DNA from: Fragum whitleyi
Lineage: Eukaryota > Mollusca > Bivalvia > Cardiida > Cardiidae
NCBI GenBank assembly: GCA_948146395.1
Contig: OX411543.1
Location: 22,794,026-22,858,025 of the forward strand
DNA: 64,000 nt
Direction: 5' to 3'
Shown here: in pieces, positions 49,391 to 59,804 of the stretch
Position numbering within the stretch: the stretch's first letter is position 1
Layout: each line of letters begins with the position of its first letter
Program-made: the position numbers and the translations under genes
Notes under the pieces: generated by a model
What the model saw: the letters and a program-made list of their open reading frames with translations, nothing else
What the model was told of the DNA's origin: nothing
Database searches by the model: none

Positions 49391-49890
49391 GTTATTCTTC
49401 GAGAAAACTGTTTGCACTATTTTGTGATCCTGATCGCAGGGCAGAATTCAAACTTTGAAAAAATTGAATTTTCAATTCATTCTCTCAAGTCTAAGAAGAT
49501 TATTATACCTAAGGCTAGTTTATACCAGGATCTCTCAATATAATGCTGTTCAATGTATGGGACTTTCGGGGTTAATTGACATTATTATGTAAATTACTTT
49601 GCCATTTAAACATTTAAATACGGCGTATTAAATAAAGCGACTCATCTAAAAGTGGTTAAAGAATCTCAACATCTGACTGCATAAGTTATGAAGTAAAGAG
49701 ATGATAAAGGAAACGCCTATACTTGGTTTATTAAATGCAACTAAATATCCGCCCAAACCCTTACTCACAATAATTGACCTTTTGTTCCACTATGTTTCTC
49801 CGATCGCTGGGTGTTTCTAAAGGGTCTATTTCTGTTCGGAGACTCATTTCAAATGCGCTTATATGTCGAATTCCAATATTTTTACATATA

Positions 49891-50130
49891 CAGTTATGAA
49901 CATCGAGAAATTGACAAGATTAATGATTCTGGAATGATAGTAGAATGAAACCGAATAAATGGGTAGAGACAGTTTTCGGTGAAATTAAGGGGAGGTAATT
50001 CAATATCGCATATTTTGTTCAAGATGGAAAAATAAGAGACATTAATTACCTCCCTTTAAAAATATATATGCCTACTTTTCATTTTTTGTGTGATTATGGA
50101 CCAATCAGACCAAGCAGATTTTCTAGATGA
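49891..50130 (+). mobile_element. MITE-A copy 6, 3'-truncated
   Basis: TA then CAGTTATGAACATCGAGAAA, with core GGGGAGGTAATTCAATATCG/GACATTAATTACCTCCC and the subfamily-2 spacer (GATTATGGACCAATCAGACC). The right arm and terminus are missing. Confidence 0.78.
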
Positions 50131-50474
50131 ATGATGACAAATGATCTACATTTTAAGTGCAATAATTTCAGACCCATGCCAGGCTGCCTAAAACAAACAG
50201 CGTCGAATATTTTCACCCCTGTTAGATTTTCTTACATTTTACCTTACAAGCTAGATCGCTGTCATTTTTAACGTTTTTTTTTTCAAACAACCACACTTGG
50301 AATTATTATACAGCTCTTTGCTCTATTAAAGGGAAAATGCGAAGAAAACATTAGAACACACGTTAATTGATAGGTCACTAGTGCAAACACATTTACCGCG
50401 CAAGCAAATTAATTGTTTGGTATTTAATCCTTAATGTTGTTTTTATCTTGATGTTTCTTCAGTGCATGAAGCAA

Positions 50475-50591
50475 CATTTCAATCCTCATTCAATTTCATT
50501 CTAAAAATCACACCAAAATCATTCACCTTTCAATTTCATAATGTTCTAAATTGTAGAAATTCGCATCATTTTCGCGATGTTACTAACTGTA
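50475..50591 (-). mobile_element. MITE-A copy 7, partial, cut at its end by a SINE
   Basis: TCATTCAATTTCATTCTAAA, then CATTCACCTTTCAATTTCAT, and the terminal CGCGATGTTACTAACTG then TA are MITE-A right-end sequence. An extra ~30 bp splits the terminus (ATAATGTTCTAAATTG). A SINE lies directly against the terminus. Confidence 0.65.
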
Positions 50592-50593
50592 TT

Positions 50594-50866
50594 GTCACCG
50601 TCACAGCGCAGTTGGTAGCGCGTCGGACTGTCAATATAAAGGCCCCGGGTTAGATCCCAGACGGCGGCACTCATTCTTTCCGACTATCTGTCTACCACCA
50701 ATGAGGTTGATAATCATAGACCTATGTTAAATAGCAGCTTTAGGCTAGGAAAGGGTATGATAGTTGCTCTGGTGAGAGAAATACCAGGGATCCATTGTTT
50801 GGTGCTCCAGCCGCCGCGATATAACTGAAAAATGTTGAAAGCGGCGTAAACTCCATTCAATCATCA
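50594..50866 (+). mobile_element. tRNA-Asp-like SINE with 12-bp target duplication
   Basis: The 5' part is tRNA-like: A-box region AGCGCAGTTGGTAGCGCGTC, a GGACTGTCAATA anticodon-arm region that would carry GTC (Asp), and B-box region GGGTTAGATCCCAGACGGCG. The body ends GCGGCGTAAACTCCATTCAA and a short tail. ACTAACTGTATT flanks both sides (50582-50593 and 50867-50878), a perfect target-site duplication. About 273 bp; Pol III-type element without coding capacity. Confidence 0.88.
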
Positions 50867-51094
50867 ACTAACTGTATTATTTACAAGTTTCGGACTCTGA
50901 AACCCTAAGATGCTGCAGATGCATATTTCACATGTTATCGTGCACTTGAACTAGACATTTATACTAACCGACAAAAAACAAGCACTCTTAGACACACTTA
51001 GAAGTTCCCTACATTGATCCTTTTAATCTTCTGGTGCAGTGGTTAGATATCATTGAAGGTCAACGCAACTCTGGTTTCCTCGCGTTATTTGGTA

Positions 51095-51529
51095 CAGTTA
51101 ACATCATCGTGAAATTGACATGGTGAATGATTTTTAAATGGTTTTAGAGTGATATTGAATGAGTGTGTGAATCGACTTTCGAGTGAAAATTAAGGGAGGT
51201 AATCCAATGTCGCTTATTTTGTTTAACATGAACAAAATTATCAATATTGATTACCCCCCTTTTATACAATCATGCATACATGTTCTATAAATAGTTTCCC
51301 ATTTGTTCAAGAACATATCAGACCAGCATAATTTCAATTATTTAAGTGAAATTTCGAATTAATCTACGTATATTCATTTTGAATGTAGATATTGATCTTG
51401 CCTTTTATTATTTTTTGAGCGTTTTTAAATGGTTTGAGTGAGTGTAAGGAATGAATTTTTGGAGCGCTGAGCCAAGGATTATGGATGGTTTTGATGGAAA
51501 GAATGTCAATTTGATGATGTTAATACTTG
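51095..51529 (+). mobile_element. MITE-A copy 8
   Basis: TA on both sides, 435 bp. CAGTTAACATCATCGTGAAA at the left; ATTTGATGATGTTAATACTTG at the right, diverged. Core GGGAGGTAATCCAATGTCGC/ATCAATATTGATTACCCCCC. Confidence 0.88.
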
Positions 51530-51597
51530 TACCTGATATTTTATATACCGGTACCAGTTTGACACTCAAGCTAATGGCTACAAGATATTCTGCGTAG

Positions 51598-51965
51598 TTA
51601 ATGAACTGGTAGGGCGGGGCTTAACCGTGACGTAATTTTGCGAGTTTACTTTTCAATACCATGGGTTCTTTCAAATTTAAGTCGGTCATCATCGTTAACG
51701 CGTTCAAATAACTGTGTCCTAAAACCTTAACGATTCACGCGCTTTGAGAGAGTGATCACATTTAATCGTTTTGGTTACCAATGCCTCGTAACTTCAGCTT
51801 GATTAAGCTGAAGTTACGAGGATTTGGTTACCAATACACGATTCAAGGTCTCGAGTTATTTATGTCGACTCTCTTTGGAAGTAGGTTATTTTAGATAAAA
51901 GCTGACTTCCCTTAACCTTTAGTGCAACGACCCGTTACCTAGGCTCCGCCCTGCCAGGACATTAA
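51598..51965. mobile_element. TTAA-flanked palindromic MITE
   Basis: TTAATG-AA-CTGGTAGGGCGGGGC at the left matches the reverse complement of the right end (TTAATG-TC-CTGGCAGGGCGGAGC), with TTAA at both outermost ends. The centre is a 38-bp palindrome (51784-51821) with the arm CCTCGTAACTTCAGCTTGA. A 368-bp non-coding element using a TTAA target like piggyBac, though the first bases inside TTAA are not the usual CCC. Confidence 0.72.
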
Positions 51966-52375
51966 TCATGGATAATACACGATAAAAAATTTATTTATAA
52001 TCGGTCGTGTGACAGCATAATTCGAGGGTTTAGCACAATACTAATGTAAGTGACTATAAATATATAGGCACTTACAACAGTATTGCTTTGACCCCTCTAT
52101 ATAACATTGATAGTCATGTATTGCTTTTTCCGCCTACAAATCCCACATTCGAATTTCTTTTATTAACAAATTAATAAGGAAAATGAGAGTACGTGCTTGC
52201 TGTATCTTTATAAGTAAAAATTACGTTAGGATTTTGGAATAACGGAGATAGGATTTCAAAGGTTTTCGTTCAATTAGTTAATCTTAAACAGCTAGAATAT
52301 ATCTTTTATTACCCAATTGACTAATTTAGAGATAACCGTATGTGATCTTTTTGTGTTTTAAATTGTACATAGGCA
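51966..52375. other. Non-coding stretch with a cruciform
   Basis: AATACTAATGTAAGTG/CACTTACAACAGTATT at about 52038-52086 forms a hairpin over (TATA) sequence. Otherwise unassigned. Confidence 0.5.
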
Positions 52376-52538
52376 TTAAGGTATTGGAACCGTAATAGAT
52401 CCGCAATTTCGGCACCCATGAGCTTTCACAATGTTGACCGAGGTTTCCTAATGAAAATCATTAGGAAACCTCGGTTAACACTGTTAAAGTTCATTACTTC
52501 GGAAACGTTGCTAAACTATTACGGGCCTACTACCTTAA
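52376..52538. mobile_element. MITE-D, full-length TTAA-ended foldback
   Basis: TTAAGGTATTGGAACCGTAA at the left and TTACGGGCCTACTACCTTAA at the right. The interior pairs throughout, with CGAGGTTTCCTAATGA/TCATTAGGAAACCTCG at the centre. A 163-bp element that is essentially one hairpin. Confidence 0.8.
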
Positions 52539-52630
52539 AGAAAAATGTTATTTATAATCTTATCGTCAGAAAATTTTCAGATGTCTTCCTGATTATTTCT
52601 TTTTAGCCAATGAAATCGCCGATTACATTG

Positions 52631-53021
52631 AAGTTGTTAATATCGTGAAATTGACATTCATCTCAATCAAAACCTTTCTTAACCTCTCACTCGGCGTTCA
52701 ATTCATTCATTCCAACCACTCACTCAAACCGTTCAAAAACGCTCGAAATGACTGAAAAAGATAAGATAGAAATAAAATCTCCAAAATTCTTCAAAAAACG
52801 CTTGAAAGTTGTTCATTACGATCAATATTTCATTCAAAGCGATAATTCGGTGCACAAATATATTTTCGAATATTGATTTAAAAGAATCTGGTTAGCCCGA
52901 AAAGATAATCAATCATGAAAAAAAGTTGATGATTTCAAAGGGAGGTAATGAATTATCGCTAATTCCGTCCAATACGACCATTCATCCTACATGTGTATCA
53001 ATTTCACGGTGTCATTAACTG
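52631..53021 (-). mobile_element. MITE-A copy 9 (inverted)
   Basis: AAGTTGTTAATATCGTGAAA at the left, TTTCACGGTGTCATTAACTG then TA at the right. Left arm CTCTCACTCGGCGTTCAATT is clear. The core is reduced to GGGAGGTAATGAATTATCGC with the second palindrome arm lost. Confidence 0.8.
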
Positions 53022-53135
53022 TATTCCTCCTTAACTCAATTATGAAGTAAACAAAAGTATAGACTAAGTCCAGCCTGCGCATTGCCTGCTTTCTATTCTA
53101 TTTTTGGTGGAATATCTTCAGCTGAACTGGTTAAA

Positions 53136-53341
53136 CAGTCAGATACATCGTGAAATTAACGTTCGTCTCAATCAAACCCATTCTAAATCGCCCACTCAGC
53201 GCTCCAATCATTCACTCTAAACACTCACACAAACCATTCAAAAACGCTCAAATTTACTGAAAAATATGAGATCAACAACTACACTCAAAATGAATAAAAC
53301 AAGAAACAAATCGCGATTTCATTGACACAATTGAATTTTTA
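53136..53341 (-). mobile_element. MITE-A copy 10, half element
   Basis: CAGTCAGATACATCGTGAAA then GCCCACTCAGCGCTCCAATC and AAACCATTCAAAAACGCTCA; stops after AAATCGCGATTTCATTGAC and AATTGAATTTTTAAGCG, without a core hairpin. It runs straight into an oppositely oriented copy. Confidence 0.75.
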
Positions 53342-53347
53342 AGCGTG

Positions 53348-53440
53348 CAGTTAACAACATCGTGAAATTGACAAGGTAAATGATTTCGGAATGATTAAGG
53401 AATGAAATTGATTGAGTGTGTGGAGCGAGTTTTGAGTGAA
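53348..53440 (+). mobile_element. MITE-A copy 11, left end only
   Basis: CAGTTAACAACATCGTGAAA, AATGATTTCGGAATGATTAA, GTGTGGAGCGAGTTTTGAGT, then breaks off into GT-rich unrelated sequence. It faces the half element at 53136-53341. Confidence 0.78.
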
Positions 53441-54260
53441 TTGTGTGTGTGTATTTGTAGGATTTTTGGTGAACGAACGTCGTTCACCAGTGTTATATAC
53501 CATGTCAGGAAAATCCTGTTGGATGTTAATACATTTGAAATAAAGTAGCGCCTCTTAAAATTCAAATTAGAATCTCTCAACATTTTTCTCCGCAAAATCA
53601 CTTTTTATTTCTTTAATGGCGTGTTTCTAGTTTTCTTTATCAAGTGAAGATAATGAAAATTCGCCTTGAAAAACACAATATGATCTTGCAATGTTTATCA
53701 AGGGAATTTTTGATCGGCGTAAGCTTGTCGAGAGTTTAAAGCAAAAACAAAGTTTGTGTCTAAACACCGAAGAGACAGATACGATGTTTTTGACCCAAGC
53801 CTTCGCTGGTGCAACTTGTAGTAATTAGCCGGAAATACGTGTTTATCTAGGTCATGTCCTCTTGAACTTACATTCGGCAATACTCGGGCGATCTCCGACG
53901 GCTCCGAGTTAAATGTAGGTTACAGGAATCGGCCGAGTTGAGACGAATGACACATCAAGACACATTGTGTCATTAGAACGCGGTTTTACATAACTTTTCA
54001 ACTAGCGACAGTCAGTCTCGAGACGGGTTTTAAGAATGATTCGACATGTGTTTTACATGTACAACCTTTCTTGTATCTTTTATTTGAATAGGGGTGAACG
54101 TCGCTCTTAAGATTTTTCTGTAAAATTGCGTTGGCTGAAGTAGGGCTTATTCCCAGCGAAAACGTTTCGTATTCGTCTATCTCAGAAGCGAATATTGCCG
54201 AATACCAAATGCGACAGGCACGAGAGATATTTCATTGGGGCCATTCTACTTTGCATTTTT
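53441..54260. other. Non-coding stretch, nothing assigned
   Basis: GTGAACGAACGTCGTTCAC near 53470 is a short perfect palindrome. No exon or repeat family assigned. Confidence 0.5.
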
Positions 54261-54556
54261 ATGCCCCCGTGTCGAGAGATCGGGGGCATATTGTTTTACT
54301 CATGTCCGTCTGCCTGCCTGTCTGTCTATCCGTCTGTCCGTCCGTCTGTCTGTCCGTCCGTCCGTCTGTCCGTCCGTCTGTCCGAAAACTTAACCCGAAA
54401 ACTTAACCTTCGCCTTTTCTCCAAAAGTATTTGACATACAAAGCTGTACACCAAAGTCAAGGTCATGTGATAAGGTCAAGGTCATTTGACAAGGTCAAGG
54501 TCATCTGTCAAGGTCAAACTTTAAAAAAAACGCTGTTCCGGGGGCATTCGTGTTTC
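54261..54556 (+). repeat. Bivalve-type dispersed repeat with CTGT/CCGT microsatellite and AAGGTCA repeats
   Basis: Starts ATGCCCCCGTGTCGAGAGAT with a CGGGGGCAT foldback, then a TCTGTCCGTCCG microsatellite (54303-54384), then four TCAAGGTCA motifs (54457, 54476, 54495, 54508), and ends GGGGGCATTCGTGTTTC. ATGCCCCC and GGGGGCAT mirror each other at the ends. From memory this layout recurs in bivalve genomes; that attribution is not tested here. The 79-91-codon frames through the microsatellite are artefacts. Confidence 0.7.
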
Positions 54557-55260
54557 ATTTCAATCTGTAAAACCATATCAATTCATTCAAAATTCTATTT
54601 GAAAATTAAATAAATGATAGGTAAATATTCAACCCTAGATATCACTCCAATTGACGAGTATATATTGCCGTGGTCAAGGGGGGGCCAGATCCGTCATGCA
54701 CTTGTTTACAATTCGACAGGCGGGTTTAGTTTTTAAATTATTCGGAAAAGTAATTGCTTTTTTTACAGAAATCATAAAAATCTTAATCGATGAATACAAA
54801 CTGGTTCCATCCTTTCCAAAATACGTTTAGAATTGGTTAACTACAGTTTAAGAAAAAACTAGCTCCGAGAAGAAAAGTCTAATATCAGCCGCAATACTGT
54901 AATAAGATATCTATAGTGAGTGATTTTACAAGCATCCAAACTCTTGAATGTAAACAATAGGTTCTCGTGCAAAAAATAAACCGACAATTGTAAGGATTCT
55001 TAATTCTTATTGGGAGGAAAGTCGGGAGGAAAAAAACAGGGTATTATACTTAAACTATTTGTTCATGTAATTATTACCTCCCTTTACAAAAATAAACTTC
55101 TTAAATAAGCTTCTTATTGCTTTTGAAGTGGAAATTACGTTACAAAAATAATATTTATAAAGACTGTAAGTATGCAATTTACTATGAAGCAATTATTTAA
55201 TGTAAAAAGTTATACTTTAATTTCTAAACCTTAAACAGAAATTATCTATGAATTATACTA
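54557..55260. other. Non-coding stretch with a weak MITE-A core trace
   Basis: TTATTGGGAGGAAAGTCGGG near 55008 and ATTATTACCTCCCTTTAC near 55071 suggest a destroyed MITE-A core. Nothing else recognised. Confidence 0.4.
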
Positions 55261-55520
55261 ATAAGGCACTAGACCTCCTGTAACCTATACTCGAATCCCA
55301 ACCCAGGCAGGAATTTTCAACTAGAAGTGAACTTGTAAAAAACCCAGAGGTAGCTTCGCGAGTATCGGTGCTTTACACTGGGCACAATTAATAACCAAGG
55401 AGGTCTTTTCGTAGAAGAGCTAGGGGCGTATGAACCCGGGTCTCCTCGTATCCGCTTCTTTCTCTCTCATGGTCCTTACCATATATGCCTAGAGCACGGA
55501 GGGACCTAAATCCTACAAAC
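55261..55520 (+). repeat. Decayed SINE related to the next element
   Basis: ATCGGTGCTTTACACTGGGC followed by ACAATTAATAACCAAGGAGG corresponds to ACGGTGCTTTACACCAAGCA and GTTAATGAACCATGGCGG in the intact SINE downstream. The 5' part has a B-box-like ACTCGAATCCCAACC. Boundaries uncertain. Confidence 0.5.
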
Positions 55521-55538
55521 ACACACTTTAACCTATAC

Positions 55539-55835
55539 GACCAGCACGATTAGCTCAATTGGTAGAGCACCGGACTTCAAAACCATTGAAGTTCGACCGC
55601 GTGGGTTCGGTTCCCGGGCTGGTACACTAACAAAAACTAATTGTCTTTCGGATGAGACGTTAAACCGAGGCCCCGTGAGACGGTGCTTTACACCAAGCAC
55701 GTTAATGAACCATGGCGGATCTCAGCAGTAGATTCGTCATGTATCGTTGCACTATCCCCCGTAACAACTAACCGTCTTCTGGGGGGTCGCTCATATGGGC
55801 ATATGCTGCGGTAGAGACGATAAATAAACGGAAAT
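55539..55835 (+). mobile_element. tRNA-derived SINE (second family) with 18-bp target duplication
   Basis: ACACACTTTAACCTATAC occurs immediately before (55521-55538) and after (55836-55853) the element, a perfect target-site duplication. The 5' end is strongly tRNA-like: A box TAGCTCAATTGGTAGAGCAC and B box GGGTTCGGTTCCC, with ACCAGC/GCTGGT acceptor pairing. The body includes TTTCGGATGAGACGTTAAAC and CGAGGCCCCGTGAGACGG, and the 3' end is A-rich (GATAAATAAACGGAAAT). About 297 bp. The intact duplication implies fairly recent insertion. It may belong to a broadly conserved molluscan SINE superfamily, which I cannot confirm. Confidence 0.9.
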
Positions 55836-55853
55836 ACACACTTTAACCTATAC

Positions 55854-56504
55854 CTAAATATTTCTCATCCTGCAGTGTTATAAAATTGAATAACGACATA
55901 AGTGTCAACCTCGGAAGTGGTTTTGGCTTCAGATATGATCAAAATGAATCTCTCAGGTTATGGTTCAAAATACTATTAATAAGTTAACAAATCATAACTT
56001 TAAACAATCAGTACAGTTCAGGACTGACTGATATTCATAGGTGTTTCTTTGGTTGATACTCAAAGACCTTTTCATCCTCTGAGAAGAAACAAAGATAGAT
56101 AAAAAAAAGTTAAAACAAATACAACAAATTTACTTGAAATAAGCTTAAACATGATAACAATTACTTTTGTAAAAACAAACACCATTGGATATAGGTTGAA
56201 GACAGTTTTAGATAGGATTAAATCGTTCTCTCCATTTATGTTTAATGAATAAATGTACCTATTTCAAGTGTGTAAAAGAAATTTTCACAGAGTAACGACT
56301 CATATTCTAACAAATATTTTTCTAACAGGATTTTCCCCATCTTTCCCTTTCTTTGAATTTGCATTGAAATTTCCGAACAACGGAAATTTTGTCAAGACAA
56401 TTCCCCCCCCCCCCCCTTTTTTAAATTATTTTTACATTCATAGTTTCTCTTTTCTAATTGAATTAAATATATAATTCTAGAATGCCATCAGGTTCGTTCA
56501 CCAT
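55854..56504. other. Non-coding stretch with poly-C
   Basis: A 15-C run at 56402-56416. No exon or repeat family recognised. Confidence 0.5.
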
Positions 56505-56771
56505 CAGTACTTTCAGTGCTTTGATTATACATAGCTTCCTATTTCTTTAAGAACCTATGAAACGTTTGTAATTTGAATTATGTTAGTGAAATCGAGATTT
56601 TTATCTATCAAATTTTTTTTGAATGACCTTGTTGATTCTTTATTTTTCAATGGGTTTGGGCGTTTTTGAATGGTTTGAGTGAGTGTTTTAAATGAATGAA
56701 TGGAGCGCCGAGTGAGCGATTTAGAATGGTTTTGATTGAGTTGAATGTCAATTTCACGATGTAATTAACTG
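56505..56771 (+). mobile_element. MITE-A copy 12, 5'-truncated
   Basis: From about ATACATAGCTTCCTATTTCT through AATGGAGCGCCGAGTGAGCG to the terminus TTTCACGATGTAATTAACTG, followed by TA. The left terminus and core hairpin are missing. Confidence 0.8.
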
Positions 56772-56790
56772 TATGTCTAGTTCTTGAAGA

Positions 56791-57076
56791 GAGCCGCCGT
56801 CATAGCGCAGTTGTCAGCGCGTCGGACTGACAATCTAGAGGTCCCGGGTTCGATACCCGACGGCGGCACTCATTCTTTCCGACTATTTGTCTTTCACCAA
56901 TGGGTTGATAATCGTAGACCTATGTGAGATAGCAGCTGGAGGCTAGGAAAGGATTTGGTGTTTGTACTGGTTGGAGAAATACCAGGAAACCATTGTTAGG
57001 TGCTCCAGCCGCCGCGATAAAACTGGAAAAATGTTGAAAGCGGCGTAAAATTCCAATCAATCAATCAATCAATCTG
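56791..57076 (+). mobile_element. tRNA-derived SINE, most complete copy, 11-bp target duplication
   Basis: GCCGCCG at 56793 pairs with CGGCGGC at the end of the tRNA-like head (a perfect 7-bp acceptor). The A-box region is AGCGCAGTTGTCAGCGCGTC and the B box GGGTTCGATACCC. The body is as in the copies at 46001 and 50594, ending in (AATC)n. GTTCTTGAAGA flanks both sides (56780-56790 and 57077-57087). That flank is itself MITE-A sequence, so the SINE entered a MITE-A remnant. Confidence 0.9.
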
Positions 57077-57245
57077 GTTCTTGAAGAAATAGGTAGCTAT
57101 TTATAGAACCTTTATGCATGAAAGTGATGTAATTGGAATACCCCCCCTTAACTTCACTCAAAACTCACTCCTCTCACTCATTCAACATAATTCCGAAATC
57201 ATTCCAAAATCGTTGACCTTGCCAATTTCACGATGTTATTAACTG
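57077..57245 (-). mobile_element. MITE-A copy 13, partial inverted
   Basis: GTTCTTGAAGAAATAGGTAG, then ACCCCCCCTTAACTTCACTC, CGTTGACCTTGCCAATTTCA and the terminus CGATGTTATTAACTG with TA. Only half of the element is here; it abuts the SINE. Confidence 0.75.
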
Positions 57246-57690
57246 TAATCATTCAAAACAATTAGGCACTTTTTTCAAACAAAATTTAGAATCGTATACA
57301 AAGAGGGCTTTGACATGCGTTATTTCGACAAATAGTGACTATAAAATGCTCGACAAAAGTCATAATCATTCTGTTTCGCTTGGCGAAGCACATACGCTAC
57401 AGTATATTTCATAATTGCATGAGATTTCTTCGTATTTTACAACTTTTCTGTCTCGCAATTGTATAACTGAAGCCCTTGACATTGAAATGTAAACAATCAA
57501 GTAATGCAGAGTAAAAAATAGAAGCACGCGTGACTCCCTGGGCGCGAATTTCATTTATGTATGCACGATTTGTCTGCAAACAAAGCTGAGAAGGGGAGGC
57601 ATATAGAAAAAAGTAACTTGATGCAAGTTTGTTTGATTTATTCATGCTGATTTACTGATATAAATGAAACATACAATTCATTACGGATAT
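57246..57690. other. Non-coding stretch, nothing assigned
   Basis: Minus-strand frames of 62-78 codons overlap here but show no family resemblance or splice context. Confidence 0.45.
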
Positions 57691-58111
57691 AGAAACTTAC
57701 ATCGGGAAATAGACATTGGTCTCAACCATATTCATTCTTTATCGCTCAATCAGCGCTCCGTTCATTCATTCTAAACAGTCACTAATACCATTCAAAAACG
57801 CTCTACAATAACTAAACTCAATTGCTAAATTTCAAAATGAATACAACTAGAAAAAAATCGCGTTTGCAATGATGTAATTGAAATTGTGAGCATCTGATTT
57901 GTTCTTGAAGAAATAGAAAGCTATTTAAATAACTTGTCTGCATATTTTATTAAAGGGACATGATACATATCGCCAATTTTGTTCATCCTGATATTTGATT
58001 TGATTACCTCCCTTTAATTTCACTCAAAAATCTCTCATCACGCCTATTCAATTCCATTTCAAAATCATTCCAAAATCATTCACCTTGTCAATTTCACGAT
58101 GTTGTTAACTG
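57691..58111 (-). mobile_element. MITE-A copy 14 (inverted)
   Basis: Left terminus eroded (ACTTACATCGGGAAATAGAC); right terminus intact (TTTCACGATGTTGTTAACTG). Core reduced to AAAGGGACATGATACATATC/TGATTACCTCCCTTT. Confidence 0.82.
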
Positions 58112-58169
58112 AAGTAAAGCTGCTACTAAGGATCATGCATATGACTCTTGTAGTTCTAACATCGAGATA

Positions 58170-58425
58170 TTTACACTCTTCAAAAACATTCAAAATTGGC
58201 TGGTGTTGATTCTTCAGCGTCTGATGCGCCGGTGAAGACTTAAAACCAGAGAAAAGTACGTACATTATTTTAAAGGGAGGTAAAAAAATACTGCTAATTT
58301 ATTCCAATATGACAAAATTATTGATTACGTGTTATCTCCCTTGAAATTTATTCAAGCTGCGCTCCACACGCTCATTCAATTTCATTCCGTAATCATTCAA
58401 AAATCATTCAACGAAAATCATTCAA
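58170..58425 (-). mobile_element. MITE-A copy 15, partial (subfamily 2)
   Basis: Subfamily-2 spacer-like GCCGGTGAAGACTTAAAACC and AGAAAAGTACGTACATTA precede the core AAAGGGAGGTAAAAAAATAC/GTGTTATCTCCCTTG. The end is lost after ATTCAAAAATCATTCAACG. Confidence 0.65.
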
Positions 58426-58788
58426 TATCAGCGAACAGGGCAATGCTTTGTTCGACACTACACACACTTCGTTGGGCCAGCAGTTTAAACATCAGGCAGA
58501 TGTCGAATACTTTTGATAAACCTTATTCAAATCAAATCCAACAAAGTTATACCGTTTTTGCACCTATAAAAGCGAATGCAAAGCGAGGAAGAATGCTTGT
58601 TTTCACAAATTTACATTAATGATGTCATCGAAAAGCACACACTGTCGATCCTGCATTGTGCCCATTTAATCTTACTAAAAGCAACTTACGAGAACTTAGG
58701 TTCTCGTGCTAAATACCTTACACGTTGTCTGTCCATGATTCCATACTTGTAATTTAGCAAACCTCTCACAGAGATAGTATTTGTCGTA

Positions 58789-59027
58789 CAATTAACTACA
58801 TCGTGAAATTGACAAGTTGAATGATTTTAGAATGATTTAGGAATGGAATTGATTTAGTGTGTGGAGCGAGTTTTGAGTGAATTGAATGGGAGGTGATCCT
58901 ATATCGCAAATTTTGTTCAGGATGAACAAAATTAGCGATATTAATTACCCTCCTTTAATAAAATATGCATACAAGTTCTATGCAGAGATTCCTTTTTCTT
59001 CAAGAACCTATGAGACGCTTACAATTT
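58789..59027 (+). mobile_element. MITE-A copy 16, 3'-truncated
   Basis: TA then CAATTAACTACATCGTGAAA, with core GGGAGGTGATCCTATATCGC/GCGATATTAATTACCCTCC. The right arm is missing after ACGCTTACAATTTTC. Confidence 0.8.
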
Positions 59028-59383
59028 TCGATATATTCCAGATGCAATGAGAGTAAAATTTAATACTTTCTTTTACGTAAGAACATAATGCGTGTCATCT
59101 CATTCTTTTTCAATGCATCGCCGTTTTATCGTCGTTGGTAGACAAGTGCCTTAACTACAACCTTAATAATATTGTAATACGGCGTTGTGATCATCAACCT
59201 ACGATACCATCTTTTGAAAATGGTTACAAACGAAAGGTATTTACATGCGCCTGACACCAAAATCATTTAGATTGATCTAAGATTATTCTCATTACGAAAT
59301 AAAGATTTTGGTGATGGTGATATTTGTCTATTTTTGTAAATGGAAAATTTCACGATTTTTACGGAAACGGAACATTTGAATGG
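59028..59383. other. Non-coding stretch, nothing assigned
   Basis: CAAAATCATTTAGATTG near 59260 and AAAGATTTTGGTGATGG near 59302 are loosely mirrored. No gene signal. Confidence 0.4.
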
Positions 59384-59800
59384 TGGTGAATGATTTTGGA
59401 ATGTTTAAGGAATGAAATTGATTGGGCGTGTGGAGCGAGTTTTGAGTGAATTTATTTGGGGGGGGGGGTAATCCTATATCGCAAATTTTGTTCAGGGTGA
59501 ACAAAATTAGCTATATTGATTACCTCCCTATAATAAAATATGCATACAAGTTCTATGCAGAGTTTCCTATTTCTTCAAGAACCTATGAGGAGCTAACAAT
59601 TATAATTATGTCGGTGAAATCGTGATTTTTCACTATTAAAATTTGTTTTGAATGACGTTGTTGATTGTTTATTTTTCGATGGGTTTGAACGTTTTTGAAT
59701 GGTTTGAGTGAGTGTTTGGAATGAATGATTTGAGCACCGAGTGAGCGATTAAGAATTGTATTGATTGATGTCAATGTCAATTTCACGATTTTGTTAACTG
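59384..59800 (+). mobile_element. MITE-A copy 17, 5'-truncated
   Basis: Begins inside the left arm (GGTGAATGATTTTGGAATG) and runs to the right terminus TTTCACGATTTTGTTAACTG with TA. A poly-G run of 10 (59459-59468) replaces the usual AAAGGGAGG at the left core arm, while the right arm keeps ATTACCTCCC. Confidence 0.85.
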
Positions 59801-59804
59801 TATG

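Noticed and set aside
50594..50670. Functional tRNA-Asp gene
   Set aside because: Acceptor and B box are mutated, and the sequence continues into a SINE body with an A-rich tail and target duplication.
54131..54434. Ser/Val/Pro-rich repeat proteins (VCLSVCPSVRPSVR)
   Set aside because: Translation of the CTGT/CCGT microsatellite.
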